Positions 1 to 7,637 are shown, counted from the stretch's first letter. The stretch is DNA of 64,000 nt from Patescibacteria group bacterium (GCA_026415975.1 JAOAFZ010000003.1:62001-126000), one strand, 5' to 3'. Numbers and translations are program-made. Notes: a model not told the origin generated them from the letters alone.

Positions 1-2
1 AT

Positions 3-521
3 GACGTGTTCTTTTTGGCGAATCCCGATATACGGCTCGAGACGATCTCCCGCCGGAAGGTCTTTGATGCAATGGAAGTCTTTGATGTATGGGGGTATGC
101 CATGGACCAGAACGGAAGTACGTACTACGGTGGATTGCTAGACCCGAATCGCCTAAGCGGGGGATTGATCTCCCAAAAACCGAAGCAGCGGTTTGCCACA
201 GTTGATTTTGTATCGGGATCTCTTATGGGTGTGCGGCGCGAAGTATTTCTCAAGACCGGAATTCTTGAGGAATCGTATGGTATGTACTATGAAGATGTGG
301 ATTTTTGCATGCGCGCTCGGCGGGACGGTTTCTTGGTCGGTATCGATTCAGCACAGCACTACCAACACCTCGAACGATCCGATAGCAATCCCAACAAAAA
401 GCGCTGGCTGAGCCGCAGCCGGTTCCGTTTTCTTCTGAAGTTTGGTACTCCGCAACAGAAGCTTTACGAGCTGCTGCGGCTCCCGAAAACCTGGTGGGAG
501 GAGGGTTTTAGTTTCCTATGA
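3..521 (+). CDS. Glycosyltransferase family 2, C-terminal part (5' truncated by window)
   Basis: The reading frame is open through the left window edge, so this is the C-terminal part of a larger protein. It shows the rhamnosyltransferase-like GT2 pattern: a nucleotide-sugar/metal region FLANPD at its start, a GSLMGVRREVF acceptor-side motif near residue 75, and YYEDVDFCMRARRDG near residue 95 with the acidic catalytic-base motif ED.D. Such enzymes transfer a sugar from a nucleotide donor onto a lipid-linked glycan at the inner membrane face. Its stop overlaps the next gene's ATG (ATGA), implying translational coupling in an envelope polysaccharide operon. The donor sugar cannot be read from the sequence. 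Confidence 0.85.
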   Translation, partial: DVFFLANPDIRLETISRRKVFDAMEVFDVWGYAMDQNGSTYYGGLLDPNRLSGGLISQKPKQRFATVDFVSGSLMGVRREVFLKTGILEESYGMYYEDVDFCMRARRDGFLVGIDSAQHYQHLERSDSNPNKKRWLSRSRFRFLLKFGTPQQKLYELLRLPKTWWEEGFSFL

Positions 522-1519
522 AGATTGGACTGGATGCCGGTGCGCTCTGTGCAGATTCTACTGGCCAGTTTGGAACCTACCGGTATACACAAGAGCTTTT
601 GTGGGCGCTTGAAACCTATGGTTCGCCAGTTCACAGTTACCAGGCATTTGCATTTTGTGATTTACACTATGACAGTTCTATTCCTGTCCATTCTGCCAAA
701 CCTTCGATCGGCTGGACAAAACTGGCGCTTCCTGCTGCACTTTTGATAAAGGGGATTGATGTGTATATTGCGGTTAACCAGGAACTCCCGGGATTTTTTG
801 CAGGAAAAAAAATTGCGATATCTCACGGGCTTTCTTTTCTTTTTCACCGGCACATGTACTACTATGATTATCATCGGTTGCATGCACAGCTGGAGCGATA
901 TACCAATAAATCTGACTATATCATTGTGTCTTCGGAGCGAGTACGGAACGAGATGATACGCTACCGTCCGGATACCGAAGCAAGAATTCGGGTGCTACCG
1001 TTTGGGATCCGTGCATACGGGCCGGCAGAAGCGGAGTTAACGGCTAGACCTTATTTTCTCTTCGCTGGATCTGACCAACCGGTAAAAAATTTACCCTTTT
1101 TATTGTCCGCATTTAAATCGTTCCGGAATGAGCATGGATATCAGGATGTTGAACTGATTCTTGCCGGACCGAATCTAAGCTCCGTTCCGGACGGTGTACG
1201 TCAGGTTGGTCATCTTAATAGAGAGAAACTTCAGAAGCTGTATAGCGGCGCGTTGGCTTATGTAACTGCTTCTGTTTATGAAAGTTTTAACTATCCTGTG
1301 CTGGAGGCATTGACTGCCGGTTGTCCGGTTATCGGCACTTCATCTGCAGTAATACCTGAAATGCAGGATGCAGTCACGTTGGCAGATTCAAAAAAGGCCT
1401 TTACTGCCGCGTTACGCGATGCGTATGCGGGTCGACTTCCCAAACCCGATCGGGTAGCTATTGCTGAACGCTTCAGCTGGCGTAAGTATGTACGCTCTCT
1501 TGAAGAGCTCTTTGTATAA
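518..1519 (+). CDS. Glycosyltransferase, GT4/GT1-type (GT-B fold)
   Basis: This is a 333-residue GT-B glycosyltransferase. The N-terminal acceptor domain begins MKIGLDAGAL and includes a Gly-rich turn near residue 18. The C-terminal donor domain starts around residue 182 with FAGSDQPVKNLP and carries the EX7E-type motif ESFNYPVLEALTAG (about 254-267), which contacts the nucleotide sugar in retaining GT4 enzymes. The gene overlaps the preceding GT2 by 4 bases and lies just upstream of another GT2 and a polymerase/ligase, so it probably builds the same surface glycan. The specific sugar is unknown. Confidence 0.88.
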   Translation: MKIGLDAGALCADSTGQFGTYRYTQELLWALETYGSPVHSYQAFAFCDLHYDSSIPVHSAKPSIGWTKLALPAALLIKGIDVYIAVNQELPGFFAGKKIAISHGLSFLFHRHMYYYDYHRLHAQLERYTNKSDYIIVSSERVRNEMIRYRPDTEARIRVLPFGIRAYGPAEAELTARPYFLFAGSDQPVKNLPFLLSAFKSFRNEHGYQDVELILAGPNLSSVPDGVRQVGHLNREKLQKLYSGALAYVTASVYESFNYPVLEALTAGCPVIGTSSAVIPEMQDAVTLADSKKAFTAALRDAYAGRLPKPDRVAIAERFSWRKYVRSLEELFV

Positions 1520-1526
1520 TGTCTGC

Positions 1527-2300
1527 ATGCGCATCTCCTCAGTCGTTCTTACCCGAAACTCCGCAAAAACGCTGCCGCAATGTCTGAAAAGTCTATCATG
1601 GTGCGATGAATGTGTAATTATCGACGACGAATCAACGGATGATACGCTTAAACATGCAGCGAAAGCAGGGGCACGGGTGATCTCTCGGCCTTTGAATGGT
1701 GATTTCGCTGCACAGCGCAACGCGGCACTGGAGTACGTTAAAAACGACTGGGTACTGTATGTGGATAGTGATGAAGTGGTTTCACCTGAAACGAGAGATG
1801 CTATCCGGAATGCTGAAGAAACGTTTCCCCCGGATTGTACCCATGCTCGGATACGGCGACGGGATCATTTTCTGGGTGCAGTTGTCTGTCGAGGCGAAGT
1901 GGCGGATGCTGCTTTTACCGGAATTGTGCGGCTGGTGAAACGGGGTACTGGCAACTGGGTTGGTACAGTGCACGAGACATGGCATGCAGCTTACGGTGCG
2001 CAGGCGACACTTTCGGGATTTCTGGAACATTTTCCGCACCAGACGCTTACCGAGTTTATTCTCGAGGTTAACCACTATAGTACCCTTCGTGCCGGAGAGC
2101 TCTTTCGTGAGGGAAAACAATTCCGGCTTGGAGAGTGCATTTTATATCCTGCGGGAAAATTTTGCTATACATATTTGATCCGTGGCGGCTTCCGTGATGG
2201 AGTTGCAGGTTTTATTTACAGTTTCCTTATGTCTTTCCACTCGTTTCTTGTACGTGCAAAACTGTATCAGTTGCATTTCTATGCACAAACCCGATGCTGA
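1527..2300 (+). CDS. Glycosyltransferase family 2, WaaE/KdtX-like
   Basis: The protein has 257 residues from the ATG at 1527; the frame extends further upstream, but the family N-terminus MRISSVVLTRNSAKTL begins here. It has the GT2 signature CVIIDDESTDDT (about 26-37) and the metal-binding DSDE motif in LYVDSDEVV (about 80). The layout resembles the beta-1,4-glucosyltransferase group that includes WaaE/KdtX, which glycosylates lipopolysaccharide core; the acceptor here is unknown and no LPS pathway is visible. It starts 7 bases after the previous stop and overlaps the next gene by 20 bases, consistent with one operon. Confidence 0.85.
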   Translation: MRISSVVLTRNSAKTLPQCLKSLSWCDECVIIDDESTDDTLKHAAKAGARVISRPLNGDFAAQRNAALEYVKNDWVLYVDSDEVVSPETRDAIRNAEETFPPDCTHARIRRRDHFLGAVVCRGEVADAAFTGIVRLVKRGTGNWVGTVHETWHAAYGAQATLSGFLEHFPHQTLTEFILEVNHYSTLRAGELFREGKQFRLGECILYPAGKFCYTYLIRGGFRDGVAGFIYSFLMSFHSFLVRAKLYQLHFYAQTRC

Positions 2301-3465
2301 GCCGGTGTCGCCACTAGTACGCTTTATAAATGCACTCCTTATCGGGGTAATTCTTCTTCTTCCTGCCGGCCAGTTTTTGAGAATTGGGAATTCAGGCATA
2401 TATCTGCTTGATCCGGTGCTTGCCATAATCACTGTTCTCCTTGTATTCTACTATCGGCTTTCGCCGTTTCACCGGTTGCGGACTGCACCACTGGCACAGG
2501 CAGTTTTATGGTTTCTCGGATGGAACGTGATTTCTTTTATCGCGGGATTCCGGCTCCCAGGGATTCCAGAGCATCTAACAGCGGCTGCATACCTTCTCCG
2601 CTTATCGGTGTACCTGGTTTTTATGCTGTATCTGCTTTTGCACTGTTCACGTCGAGGCATTAGACGGGCCCTACTTGATGCTGCAGTCCTGACTTCCGGT
2701 GCTTTTATTGTTCTGGGAGCTGGTGTGCAGTATTTTTTCTATCCAGATCTGCGCCCGCTTATGTATGCTGGCTGGGATCCTCATTTTGCCCGTGCATTCG
2801 GTACCTTTCTGGAGCCGGTTGTACTTGCTGCAATGCTGGGGATTTTCGGTATAGGGCTGTGTCATTCCGGCTCCCGGGGAAGTGCCGCAATAGTTCCGTT
2901 TGTCCTTGTTTCATTCCTTGCCACATTCAGTAGGGGAGCGTGGATTGCACTCACCGGTGCTTTAGCAGCAGGCATACCCCGTAAATACCGGCTAACGGCC
3001 CTTGTAATAACACTGCTAATCGGTATCCTGGCTATATTCCTGCTTCCAAAACCAGGGGGTGAGGGCGTAAACCTTTTACGAACCAGCACAATCATTTCCC
3101 GTGAAGCAGATTACCAGCAGGGAATTGCTCTCTGGCTCGCACACCCGATAGCCGGTGTCGGGTATAACCGGATCGGGTCATTCAAAACTACCGAGTCTGC
3201 ACCAGGGAGCCAGCGTAATAATGCAGCAAACTCGTTTCATGCTACTTATCTGACAGTTTTGGCAACATCGGGAATAGTGGGCTTACTCCTTTTCGCGAAC
3301 CTGCTCCTAACTCTCGCGCGGCTGCATGGTTACACAAACACTGTGGTAATTTTTCTGGGGATTCTTTCCTTATTTGATAATATGCTGCTTCACCCGTTTG
3401 TGCTAATTGGACTTGCTATCGGTTCGGGGAGATTCCTTACTCCTCCTTCTTATAAATTAGGGTAA
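2281..3465 (+). CDS. O-antigen ligase / Wzy-type polymerase family membrane protein
   Basis: From ATG 2281 the protein has 394 residues with about ten hydrophobic segments. The Wzy_C-type periplasmic loop is recognisable: AHPIAGVGYNRIG followed by NSFHATYLTVLATSGIVG, the hP..GvG...hN.yl...GiiG pattern of O-antigen ligases and polymerases. Such proteins join or polymerise lipid-linked glycans on the outer face of the cytoplasmic membrane. It is the last gene of the glycosyltransferase run. Longer start choices exist upstream, but 2281 gives a normal N-terminus ahead of the first membrane helix. Its end overlaps the convergent next gene by 29 bases. Confidence 0.82.
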   Translation: MHKPDAEPVSPLVRFINALLIGVILLLPAGQFLRIGNSGIYLLDPVLAIITVLLVFYYRLSPFHRLRTAPLAQAVLWFLGWNVISFIAGFRLPGIPEHLTAAAYLLRLSVYLVFMLYLLLHCSRRGIRRALLDAAVLTSGAFIVLGAGVQYFFYPDLRPLMYAGWDPHFARAFGTFLEPVVLAAMLGIFGIGLCHSGSRGSAAIVPFVLVSFLATFSRGAWIALTGALAAGIPRKYRLTALVITLLIGILAIFLLPKPGGEGVNLLRTSTIISREADYQQGIALWLAHPIAGVGYNRIGSFKTTESAPGSQRNNAANSFHATYLTVLATSGIVGLLLFANLLLTLARLHGYTNTVVIFLGILSLFDNMLLHPFVLIGLAIGSGRFLTPPSYKLG

Positions 3466-4150
3466 ACTCCTGTTTAGTCTCGTTTGTTGCTTCGTCTATC
3501 GCAAGAACGGTGATTTTATTCTCACCTTCGGAGAGTCGTACTGTTTTTTCGAATGAGCCATTAGCAGTCACTACTACCGGTGCTCCGTCAATCTCGAGGG
3601 TGACATCCTGATCGGTAGTTCCTTTAAAAGTCACTTCTCTGGAATTCACCGTTGCGCCATCCTGTGGCTCGCTTACCTCAAGTCTCGGCTTGTTGTTTTT
3701 GTAGACAACGGTTATTGGCTTAGTTGATTTCCGCTCCTTGTGTTTTGCCGAGATACCGATAATTTCAATGGTATTTGGCCCTTCTCTCAGCGAGCCGACA
3801 GTCTCTGAAAAGAGATCCTGGGAAAGAACTTTTGCTGTTTTTACAAGCGTACCGTTTAGGTAAATCTGTACTGATTCAAAGTTTGCCGCACTTCCCGAAA
3901 CGAGTATTCTGGCACTGTTGGTGGCCGGTGGCAAATCATCTACAAATACAGTGCCAAAAAACTCTTCGTTTTGCTCCTGAAGTGCAGAATTTCTTCCCGA
4001 AATTTTATCACCTATCCATGAGCTTACTGCAATAACTGAGTTCAGCCCGAAAACTGCAAGAAATAGCAAGAGAAGAAGGAGGCCGGCTCCGAGTGCATAC
4101 ATTTGCTTCCGGAAGTGAGCCTGTTTGTGCGAAAAGGAGCGACGTCGCAT
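3437..4150 (-). CDS. Membrane-anchored protein with two Ig-like domains
   Basis: This 237-residue protein has a basic N-terminus, one strong membrane helix (about 17-40), a short linker, and two extracellular beta-sandwich-like domains at about 65-150 and 152-236. Both contain patterns typical of bacterial Ig-like/glucodextranase-B-type domains (LREGPNTIEIIGIS and LSEGENKITVLAIDEATNE). No catalytic motif is visible; it is probably a surface or cell-wall-binding protein. A TACAAT box lies 6 bases upstream of the ATG, predicting a leaderless transcript, and the two-tRNA cluster lies immediately upstream on the same strand. Confidence 0.75.
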   Translation of the reverse strand: MRRRSFSHKQAHFRKQMYALGAGLLLLLLFLAVFGLNSVIAVSSWIGDKISGRNSALQEQNEEFFGTVFVDDLPPATNSARILVSGSAANFESVQIYLNGTLVKTAKVLSQDLFSETVGSLREGPNTIEIIGISAKHKERKSTKPITVVYKNNKPRLEVSEPQDGATVNSREVTFKGTTDQDVTLEIDGAPVVVTANGSFEKTVRLSEGENKITVLAIDEATNETKQEFTLIYKKEE

Positions 4151-4156
4151 GCCTAT

Positions 4157-4162
4157 ATTGTA
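4157..4162 (-). promoter_or_regulatory. -10 box TACAAT, leaderless start of the Ig-like gene
   Basis: TACAAT on the minus strand is separated from the ATG at 4150 by 6 bases, so transcription should begin at or next to the start codon. No good -35 was found. Confidence 0.6.
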
Positions 4163-4183
4163 CAGGAATTAGTCGAAACAGTG

Positions 4184-4255
4184 AGCCTATGAGAGGAGTC
4201 GAACCTCCGACCTTTCCCTTACGAAGGGACTGCTCTACCACTGAGCTACACAGGC
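4184..4255 (-). tRNA. tRNA-Thr(CGT)
   Basis: A cloverleaf can be drawn by eye: acceptor GCCTGTG pairs with CATAGGC, the D stem is GCTC/GAGC, the anticodon loop TTCGTAA gives anticodon CGT (codon ACG), and the T arm is GGAGG TTCGACT CCTCT. The discriminator is T (U73) and CCA is not encoded. It lies 8 bases downstream of tRNA-Gly on the same strand. Confidence 0.93.
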
Positions 4256-4263
4256 AAGCTCGG

Positions 4264-4334
4264 AGCGGGATACGAGAATCGAACTCGCGTCTCCTGCTTG
4301 GGAAGCAGGCATATTGCCACTATACGAATCCCGC
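4264..4334 (-). tRNA. tRNA-Gly(CCC)
   Basis: Acceptor GCGGGAT pairs with ATCCCGC. The anticodon stem CCTGC/GCAGG closes loop TTCCCAA with anticodon CCC (codon GGG). The T arm contains GAG TTCGATT CTC. The discriminator is T (U73) and CCA is not encoded. This U73 matches the UGGA T-box bulge of the leader at 6197-6336. Confidence 0.94.
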
Positions 4335-4352
4335 GGATTCCGTCAAGTGAAA

Positions 4353-4358
4353 ATTATA
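4353..4358 (-). promoter_or_regulatory. -10 box TATAAT for the tRNA-Gly/tRNA-Thr pair
   Basis: A perfect TATAAT on the minus strand ends 18 bases before the 5' end of tRNA-Gly, a normal distance for a tRNA precursor. No clear -35 hexamer is present. Confidence 0.6.
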
Positions 4359-4433
4359 CACGTATTCCTGTTGAAAGTGCGATGCTGAGTACGCATGCTG
4401 TATATAGCAGCACTCTGCCCAGCGAACCGGGGG

Positions 4434-5024
4434 TTACCGGATACCGGGCATAGTAAGCTTCATTCCCGGATAGACAGCATTTGGGTCTGTAAGACCATTT
4501 TCCTTGGCAATATGCACCCAGACGTTACCATCGCCGTATATTTTTTCGGCAATTTGCCAAAGCCCTTCACCTTCCTGCACCGTATATTCACTCACGTCAG
4601 GCCGTGCCCTGCCAGTCATTCCGCCATCAATCTGGCCTCCGGTATCCAAAGCGGGAGCAGGAGACGCAGTCGGTGCCATAGTCCCTACTGAAGGGATAAT
4701 CAGTACCATTCCCGGAGCTATAGTATCGGGATTGACGATATTATTTGCTTCTGCGATCTGCACCCAGTTAAAACCGCTCCCTGTTGTTTTCTCCGCTATC
4801 TGCCAAAGTCCCTCTCCTTCCTGCACGGTGTAACGTCGTTCTGTAACCGGTGAAGGGTTCAGAAACGCGTCTCGCTTGTCAGAATCAATTTCGGTAACCT
4901 GAAGATTACGTGTATCAGCGATAAGATATGCGCCGATTATTATCACCAGGAGTGTGAAAACTCCAATCGAGAACTGCGAGCCCTGGTTCTTGAGAAGCAC
5001 TTTTAGTTTTTCACGATATGTCAT
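4434..5024 (-). CDS. Membrane-anchored protein with two LysM domains
   Basis: The 196-residue protein has a cytoplasmic basic start, one membrane helix (about 19-38), and two LysM modules at about 64-112 and 145-194. LysM domains bind N-acetylglucosamine-containing glycans such as peptidoglycan. The modules are nearly identical at their starts (YTVQEGEGLWQIAEK in both), pointing to recent internal duplication; a Pro/Ala/Thr-rich linker separates them. No enzymatic domain is attached, so a structural or scaffolding wall role is likely. Confidence 0.85.
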   Translation of the reverse strand: MTYREKLKVLLKNQGSQFSIGVFTLLVIIIGAYLIADTRNLQVTEIDSDKRDAFLNPSPVTERRYTVQEGEGLWQIAEKTTGSGFNWVQIAEANNIVNPDTIAPGMVLIIPSVGTMAPTASPAPALDTGGQIDGGMTGRARPDVSEYTVQEGEGLWQIAEKIYGDGNVWVHIAKENGLTDPNAVYPGMKLTMPGIR

Positions 5025-5181
5025 ACAGGTATAGCCTCAAAAAATTGCCTTTTATACTGTAAAAAACGGGCGTAAAATCAGTTTTTGCTGGTTTATTCCA
5101 GCGAGGGGATTATAGTCGGATATGAGCTAAAATGCAACCGACGTATGAAAACCACCGGAACAGGTATATATTCAACCGTTC

Positions 5182-5207
5182 CCGGTAAAATCTACCGGAT
5201 GTTTTTT
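5182..5207 (+). terminator. Terminator-like hairpin upstream of lemA
   Basis: CCGGTA and TACCGG form a 6-bp hairpin with a 5-base loop, followed by ATG and a run of six T. No plus-strand gene ends here. An alternative upstream pairing (GGAAC near 5157-5161 with GTTCC near 5178-5182) would compete for the same bases, so this could be an attenuator or the end of a small RNA. A TACAAT box follows at 5227-5232. Confidence 0.35.
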
Positions 5208-5277
5208 ATTCTAACGGTACCTGTGATACAATTACTTGTAAAAGGACTCTGTTTTTATCAATGCTTTCCATACTCAT

Positions 5278-5829
5278 ATGAATGCTTATCTAATCGGGGG
5301 TATATTACTTGCAATTCTAGCGGTATTTGTAATTGCTACCTACAACGCGCTTGTATCTCTTCGTGCACGCATCCAGGAGGCACTGTCGGGAATTGATGTC
5401 CAGCTGAAGCGACGCGCCGACCTGATTCCGAATCTGGTAGAGACCGTTAAAGGATATGCAAAGCATGAAAAAGAAGTCTTCGAGAATGTTACCAAGGCAC
5501 GTTCTGCGTTAATGTCTGCTAATTCGGTGCATGATAAAGCCGCTGCGGATGATATGCTTACCGGAGCGCTGAAGAGTCTTTTTGCCGTAGCAGAAGCGTA
5601 TCCTGAGTTGAAAGCGAATACTAACTTTCAGGATCTGCAACGTCAGCTAGAAGATACCGAGGATAAAGTGGCATATTCCCGCCAGTTTTATAATGCGAAT
5701 GTTCTTGACTTCAACACAAAGGTACAGATGTTTCCGAGTAATATAATCGCAGCTCTGTTTTCATTCAAGGAATTCGAGTTTTACAAAGCAGGAGAAGAAG
5801 ACAGGAAAAGAGTGGATGTGAAGTTTTAA
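5278..5829 (+). CDS. lemA: LemA family protein
   Basis: The 183-residue protein has one N-terminal membrane helix (about 4-22) followed by the LemA coiled helical domain. Hallmarks are [10 protein letters not shown], the Gly-Ile-Asp segment [20 protein letters not shown] (about 38-57), [12 protein letters not shown], and [21 protein letters not shown] (split here as [10 protein letters not shown] and [11 protein letters not shown]). The length is normal for the family. LemA proteins are membrane-anchored with a cytoplasmic or periplasmic coiled domain; their biochemical function is not settled. No ribosome binding site is visible; a TACAAT box lies about 45 bases upstream. Confidence 0.92.
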   Translation: MNAYLIGGILLAILAVFVIATYNALVSLRARIQEALSGIDVQLKRRADLIPNLVETVKGYAKHEKEVFENVTKARSALMSANSVHDKAAADDMLTGALKSLFAVAEAYPELKANTNFQDLQRQLEDTEDKVAYSRQFYNANVLDFNTKVQMFPSNIIAALFSFKEFEFYKAGEEDRKRVDVKF

Positions 5830-5957
5830 TCTACGATTTCAGTCTATTTCCGCATTGCGGCGACAGACGCGGGTCATGCCCTTGCAAGCACTTTTTATTG
5901 CTATATGCACTTCGCCTTGTACCGCTTTACAGGCAGCGTAAATGGGGACTCGAATTG

Positions 5958-6086
5958 TTACCGCTTTCGTGACAGGAGTAGCTTAAGAAAGGAGGCAAGA
6001 AGGTAAAATCCCACTAATACCAGACTCAGAAGGATTGCCATATAAACGATAATATACCGTATAGTATCACGAAGTGTCGGCGGCAT
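5958..6086 (-). CDS. Small single-pass membrane protein (42 aa)
   Basis: From ATG 6086 the product is 42 residues: a short polar start, a hydrophobic stretch (about 12-36) and a basic C-terminus LLLSRKR, typical of a single-pass inner-membrane micropeptide. The start is supported by a TATACT box 5 bases upstream, the same arrangement seen before many genes here. A longer reading from TTG 6155 exists but ignores this signal. It lies between convergent lemA and divergent SHMT. No function is assigned. Confidence 0.5.
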   Translation of the reverse strand: MPPTLRDTIRYIIVYMAILLSLVLVGFYLLASFLKLLLSRKR

Positions 6087-6091
6087 ACCAT

Positions 6092-6097
6092 AGTATA
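6092..6097 (-). promoter_or_regulatory. -10 box TATACT before the 42-aa membrane gene
   Basis: TATACT on the minus strand with a 5-base spacer to ATG 6086 predicts a leaderless transcript. Confidence 0.45.
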
Positions 6098-6159
6098 CTC
6101 TGTATCCCTTTTGTTGCACAGGTGCGATCTCGTCTTTTCGGGTGAAAGAGTACAATCAT

Positions 6160-6188
6160 TTGACAATTGCGGCATTTTTTTGTACAGT
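6160..6188 (+). promoter_or_regulatory. Sigma70-type promoter of the T-box operon
   Basis: A consensus TTGACA (6160-6165) is followed after 17 bases by TACAGT (6183-6188). Transcription would start near 6195, giving a leader of about 140 nucleotides. This differs from the leaderless promoters that dominate the window. Confidence 0.75.
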
Positions 6189-6196
6189 ACTATGTT

Positions 6197-6336
6197 GGAT
6201 GAGGCAATGACGGGATTGGCACCCCTGAGCCTTTCGATAAAAGAGGACAGATTTACTGGATATCATTATCTGTCAACCAGGGTGGAACCGCGGGCGCTTG
6301 CTCGTCCCTGACTGTTTATCAGTTCAGGAGACCACC
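6197..6336 (+). promoter_or_regulatory. Translational T-box riboswitch with ultrashort Stem I, probably Gly-specific
   Basis: Stem I: AGGC (6202-6205) pairs with GCCT (6229-6232). A K-turn follows, with 3-base bulge AAT and tandem G.A pairs from GA (6209-6210) and GA (6227-6228). The upper stem is GGG:CCC with terminal loop ATTGGCAC carrying GGC (6218-6220) followed by A. Stem III: GACAGAT (6246-6252) pairs with ATCTGTC (6268-6274). T-box: AACCAGGGTGGAACCGCG starts at 6275. Antisequestrator: CAGGG (6278-6282) pairs with CCCTG (6306-6310) around bulge TGGAACC. Alternative sequestrator: CCTGACTG (6307-6314) pairs with CAGTTCAGG (6320-6328), covering the Shine-Dalgarno AGGAG (6326-6330), 6 bases before ATG 6337. 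UGGA fits a U73 tRNA such as tRNA-Gly. Uncharged tRNA should stabilise the antisequestrator and allow translation. No terminator T-run exists, so control is translational. Pairings were drawn by eye. Confidence 0.9.
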
Positions 6337-7617
6337 ATGCAGTATTCTTCACCTAACAATAACAAATTTCCCCCTCTCTCTTCTGTGTATCGTTTGCTTG
6401 CCCGTGCAGAGGAACACGAATTGTACAGAAGCAATTGTCTAAATATGATAGCGTCTGAAAATCTTATTTCGCCGTTAGCACGGCGTATGCTATCAGCAGA
6501 TTTCGGAAACAGGTACTCCTACGGCGCACAAGGAGAAAAATTATTCCCCGGGACCGGAATAATGGATGAGATAGAAGGTATCGCGGCTGCACTTGCTGCT
6601 AACCTGTTTCACGCAGGGTATGTGAATGTGCAGCCAGTTTCCGGCATGGTCGCAAACATGGTTGTATATGAAGCGGTACTTAAGCCAGGGGCTACTGTTC
6701 TTGCTGCATCCACAAGACACGGGGGGCACTATAGCCATCACAGCGGTTTGCTGGATCGATGGAATGCCAGGGTGTCGTACCTTCCCTTTGATTCAAGAAA
6801 GTATCAGCTGGATATTCCAGCCTGTATCAAGGCGATCTTCCGGGAAAAACCCCAACTTGTGATTGTTGGAGGATCGGAGATGCTCTTTCCGGTCCCGCTT
6901 CAACCCTTGCGCCAGGCGTGTGACCGGATTGGTGCAGTTCTGCTTTATGATGCTGCCCATGTTGCCGGATTGATCGCCGGAGGAGAGTTTCAGCAGCCCC
7001 TTGCGGAGGGAGCACACATACTGACTTTGAGTACAAACAAGTCGATGGCTGGACCGGATCATGGACTGGTAGCAACCGCTGATCCGCATCGCTTTCGTCA
7101 TGCAATCGAACGCGCTGTCCAGAAGGTCTTTGTTTCGAACAATCATATGCATCATATTGCAGCTTTGGCTATAACTCTCGCGGAAAACAAGGTATTCGGC
7201 CGGCAATATGCTCATCAGGTGCTTAGAAACTCGCGTGCTCTGGGAGAGGCGCTTGATAAGAAGGGAATAACTGTAGTTGCTGCAGAAAACGGATGGAGCA
7301 AAAGCCACATGGTTCTTGTTGACACCGGAGAAGATGCAACCCCGAAGATGCGAGCTCTGGAACGGGCAAATATCATCACTAGCACCTGCTCACTTCCTAA
7401 GGATCGGAACGGAACGGAGTCGGGTCTTCGGCTGGGTACAGCTGAACTGACACGTATCGGGATGAGAGAGCAGGAAATGGAAATGGTTGCGGAATGTATT
7501 TCCTCCGTGCTTCACGACTCTCACGATACAGAGAGAACAAAGAAAAAAGTAACTTCATTCCGCTCGTCCTATCGCACAATTTCATTCTGCTTTTCAGGGA
7601 TAATAGACTATAATTAG
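6337..7617 (+). CDS. Serine hydroxymethyltransferase-like PLP enzyme (divergent)
   Basis: This 426-residue fold-type I PLP enzyme is clearly related to GlyA. Conserved features are NMIASENLISP (about 36-46), NVQPVSG and AN (PLP pocket), YDAAHVAGLIAGG (about 208-220, the Asp and His of SHMT), the presumed Schiff-base lysine in STNKSMAGP (about 234-242), and RLGTAELTRIGM (substrate-carboxylate Arg). Differences from typical SHMT: TTHKT..GPRGG becomes STNKS..GPDHG, the YYGG region becomes LFPG, and there is an extra basic C-terminal tail. SHMT interconverts serine and glycine using tetrahydrofolate; a divergent relative could instead be an aldolase or use another carbon donor. The ATG at 6337 is fixed by AGGAG at 6326-6330, controlled by the T-box. 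The next gene starts 20 bases downstream. Confidence 0.85.
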   Translation: MQYSSPNNNKFPPLSSVYRLLARAEEHELYRSNCLNMIASENLISPLARRMLSADFGNRYSYGAQGEKLFPGTGIMDEIEGIAAALAANLFHAGYVNVQPVSGMVANMVVYEAVLKPGATVLAASTRHGGHYSHHSGLLDRWNARVSYLPFDSRKYQLDIPACIKAIFREKPQLVIVGGSEMLFPVPLQPLRQACDRIGAVLLYDAAHVAGLIAGGEFQQPLAEGAHILTLSTNKSMAGPDHGLVATADPHRFRHAIERAVQKVFVSNNHMHHIAALAITLAENKVFGRQYAHQVLRNSRALGEALDKKGITVVAAENGWSKSHMVLVDTGEDATPKMRALERANIITSTCSLPKDRNGTESGLRLGTAELTRIGMREQEMEMVAECISSVLHDSHDTERTKKKVTSFRSSYRTISFCFSGIIDYN

Positions 7618-7637
7618 ACCACCATTCTTTATTGTTT

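Noticed and set aside
6221-6223. ACC (Thr) as alternative T-box specifier
   Set aside because: Its last base pairs in the upper GGG:CCC stem or lies at its edge; GGC followed by A is central in the loop and fits the gene better. Thr is not strictly excluded, since tRNA-Thr here also has U73.
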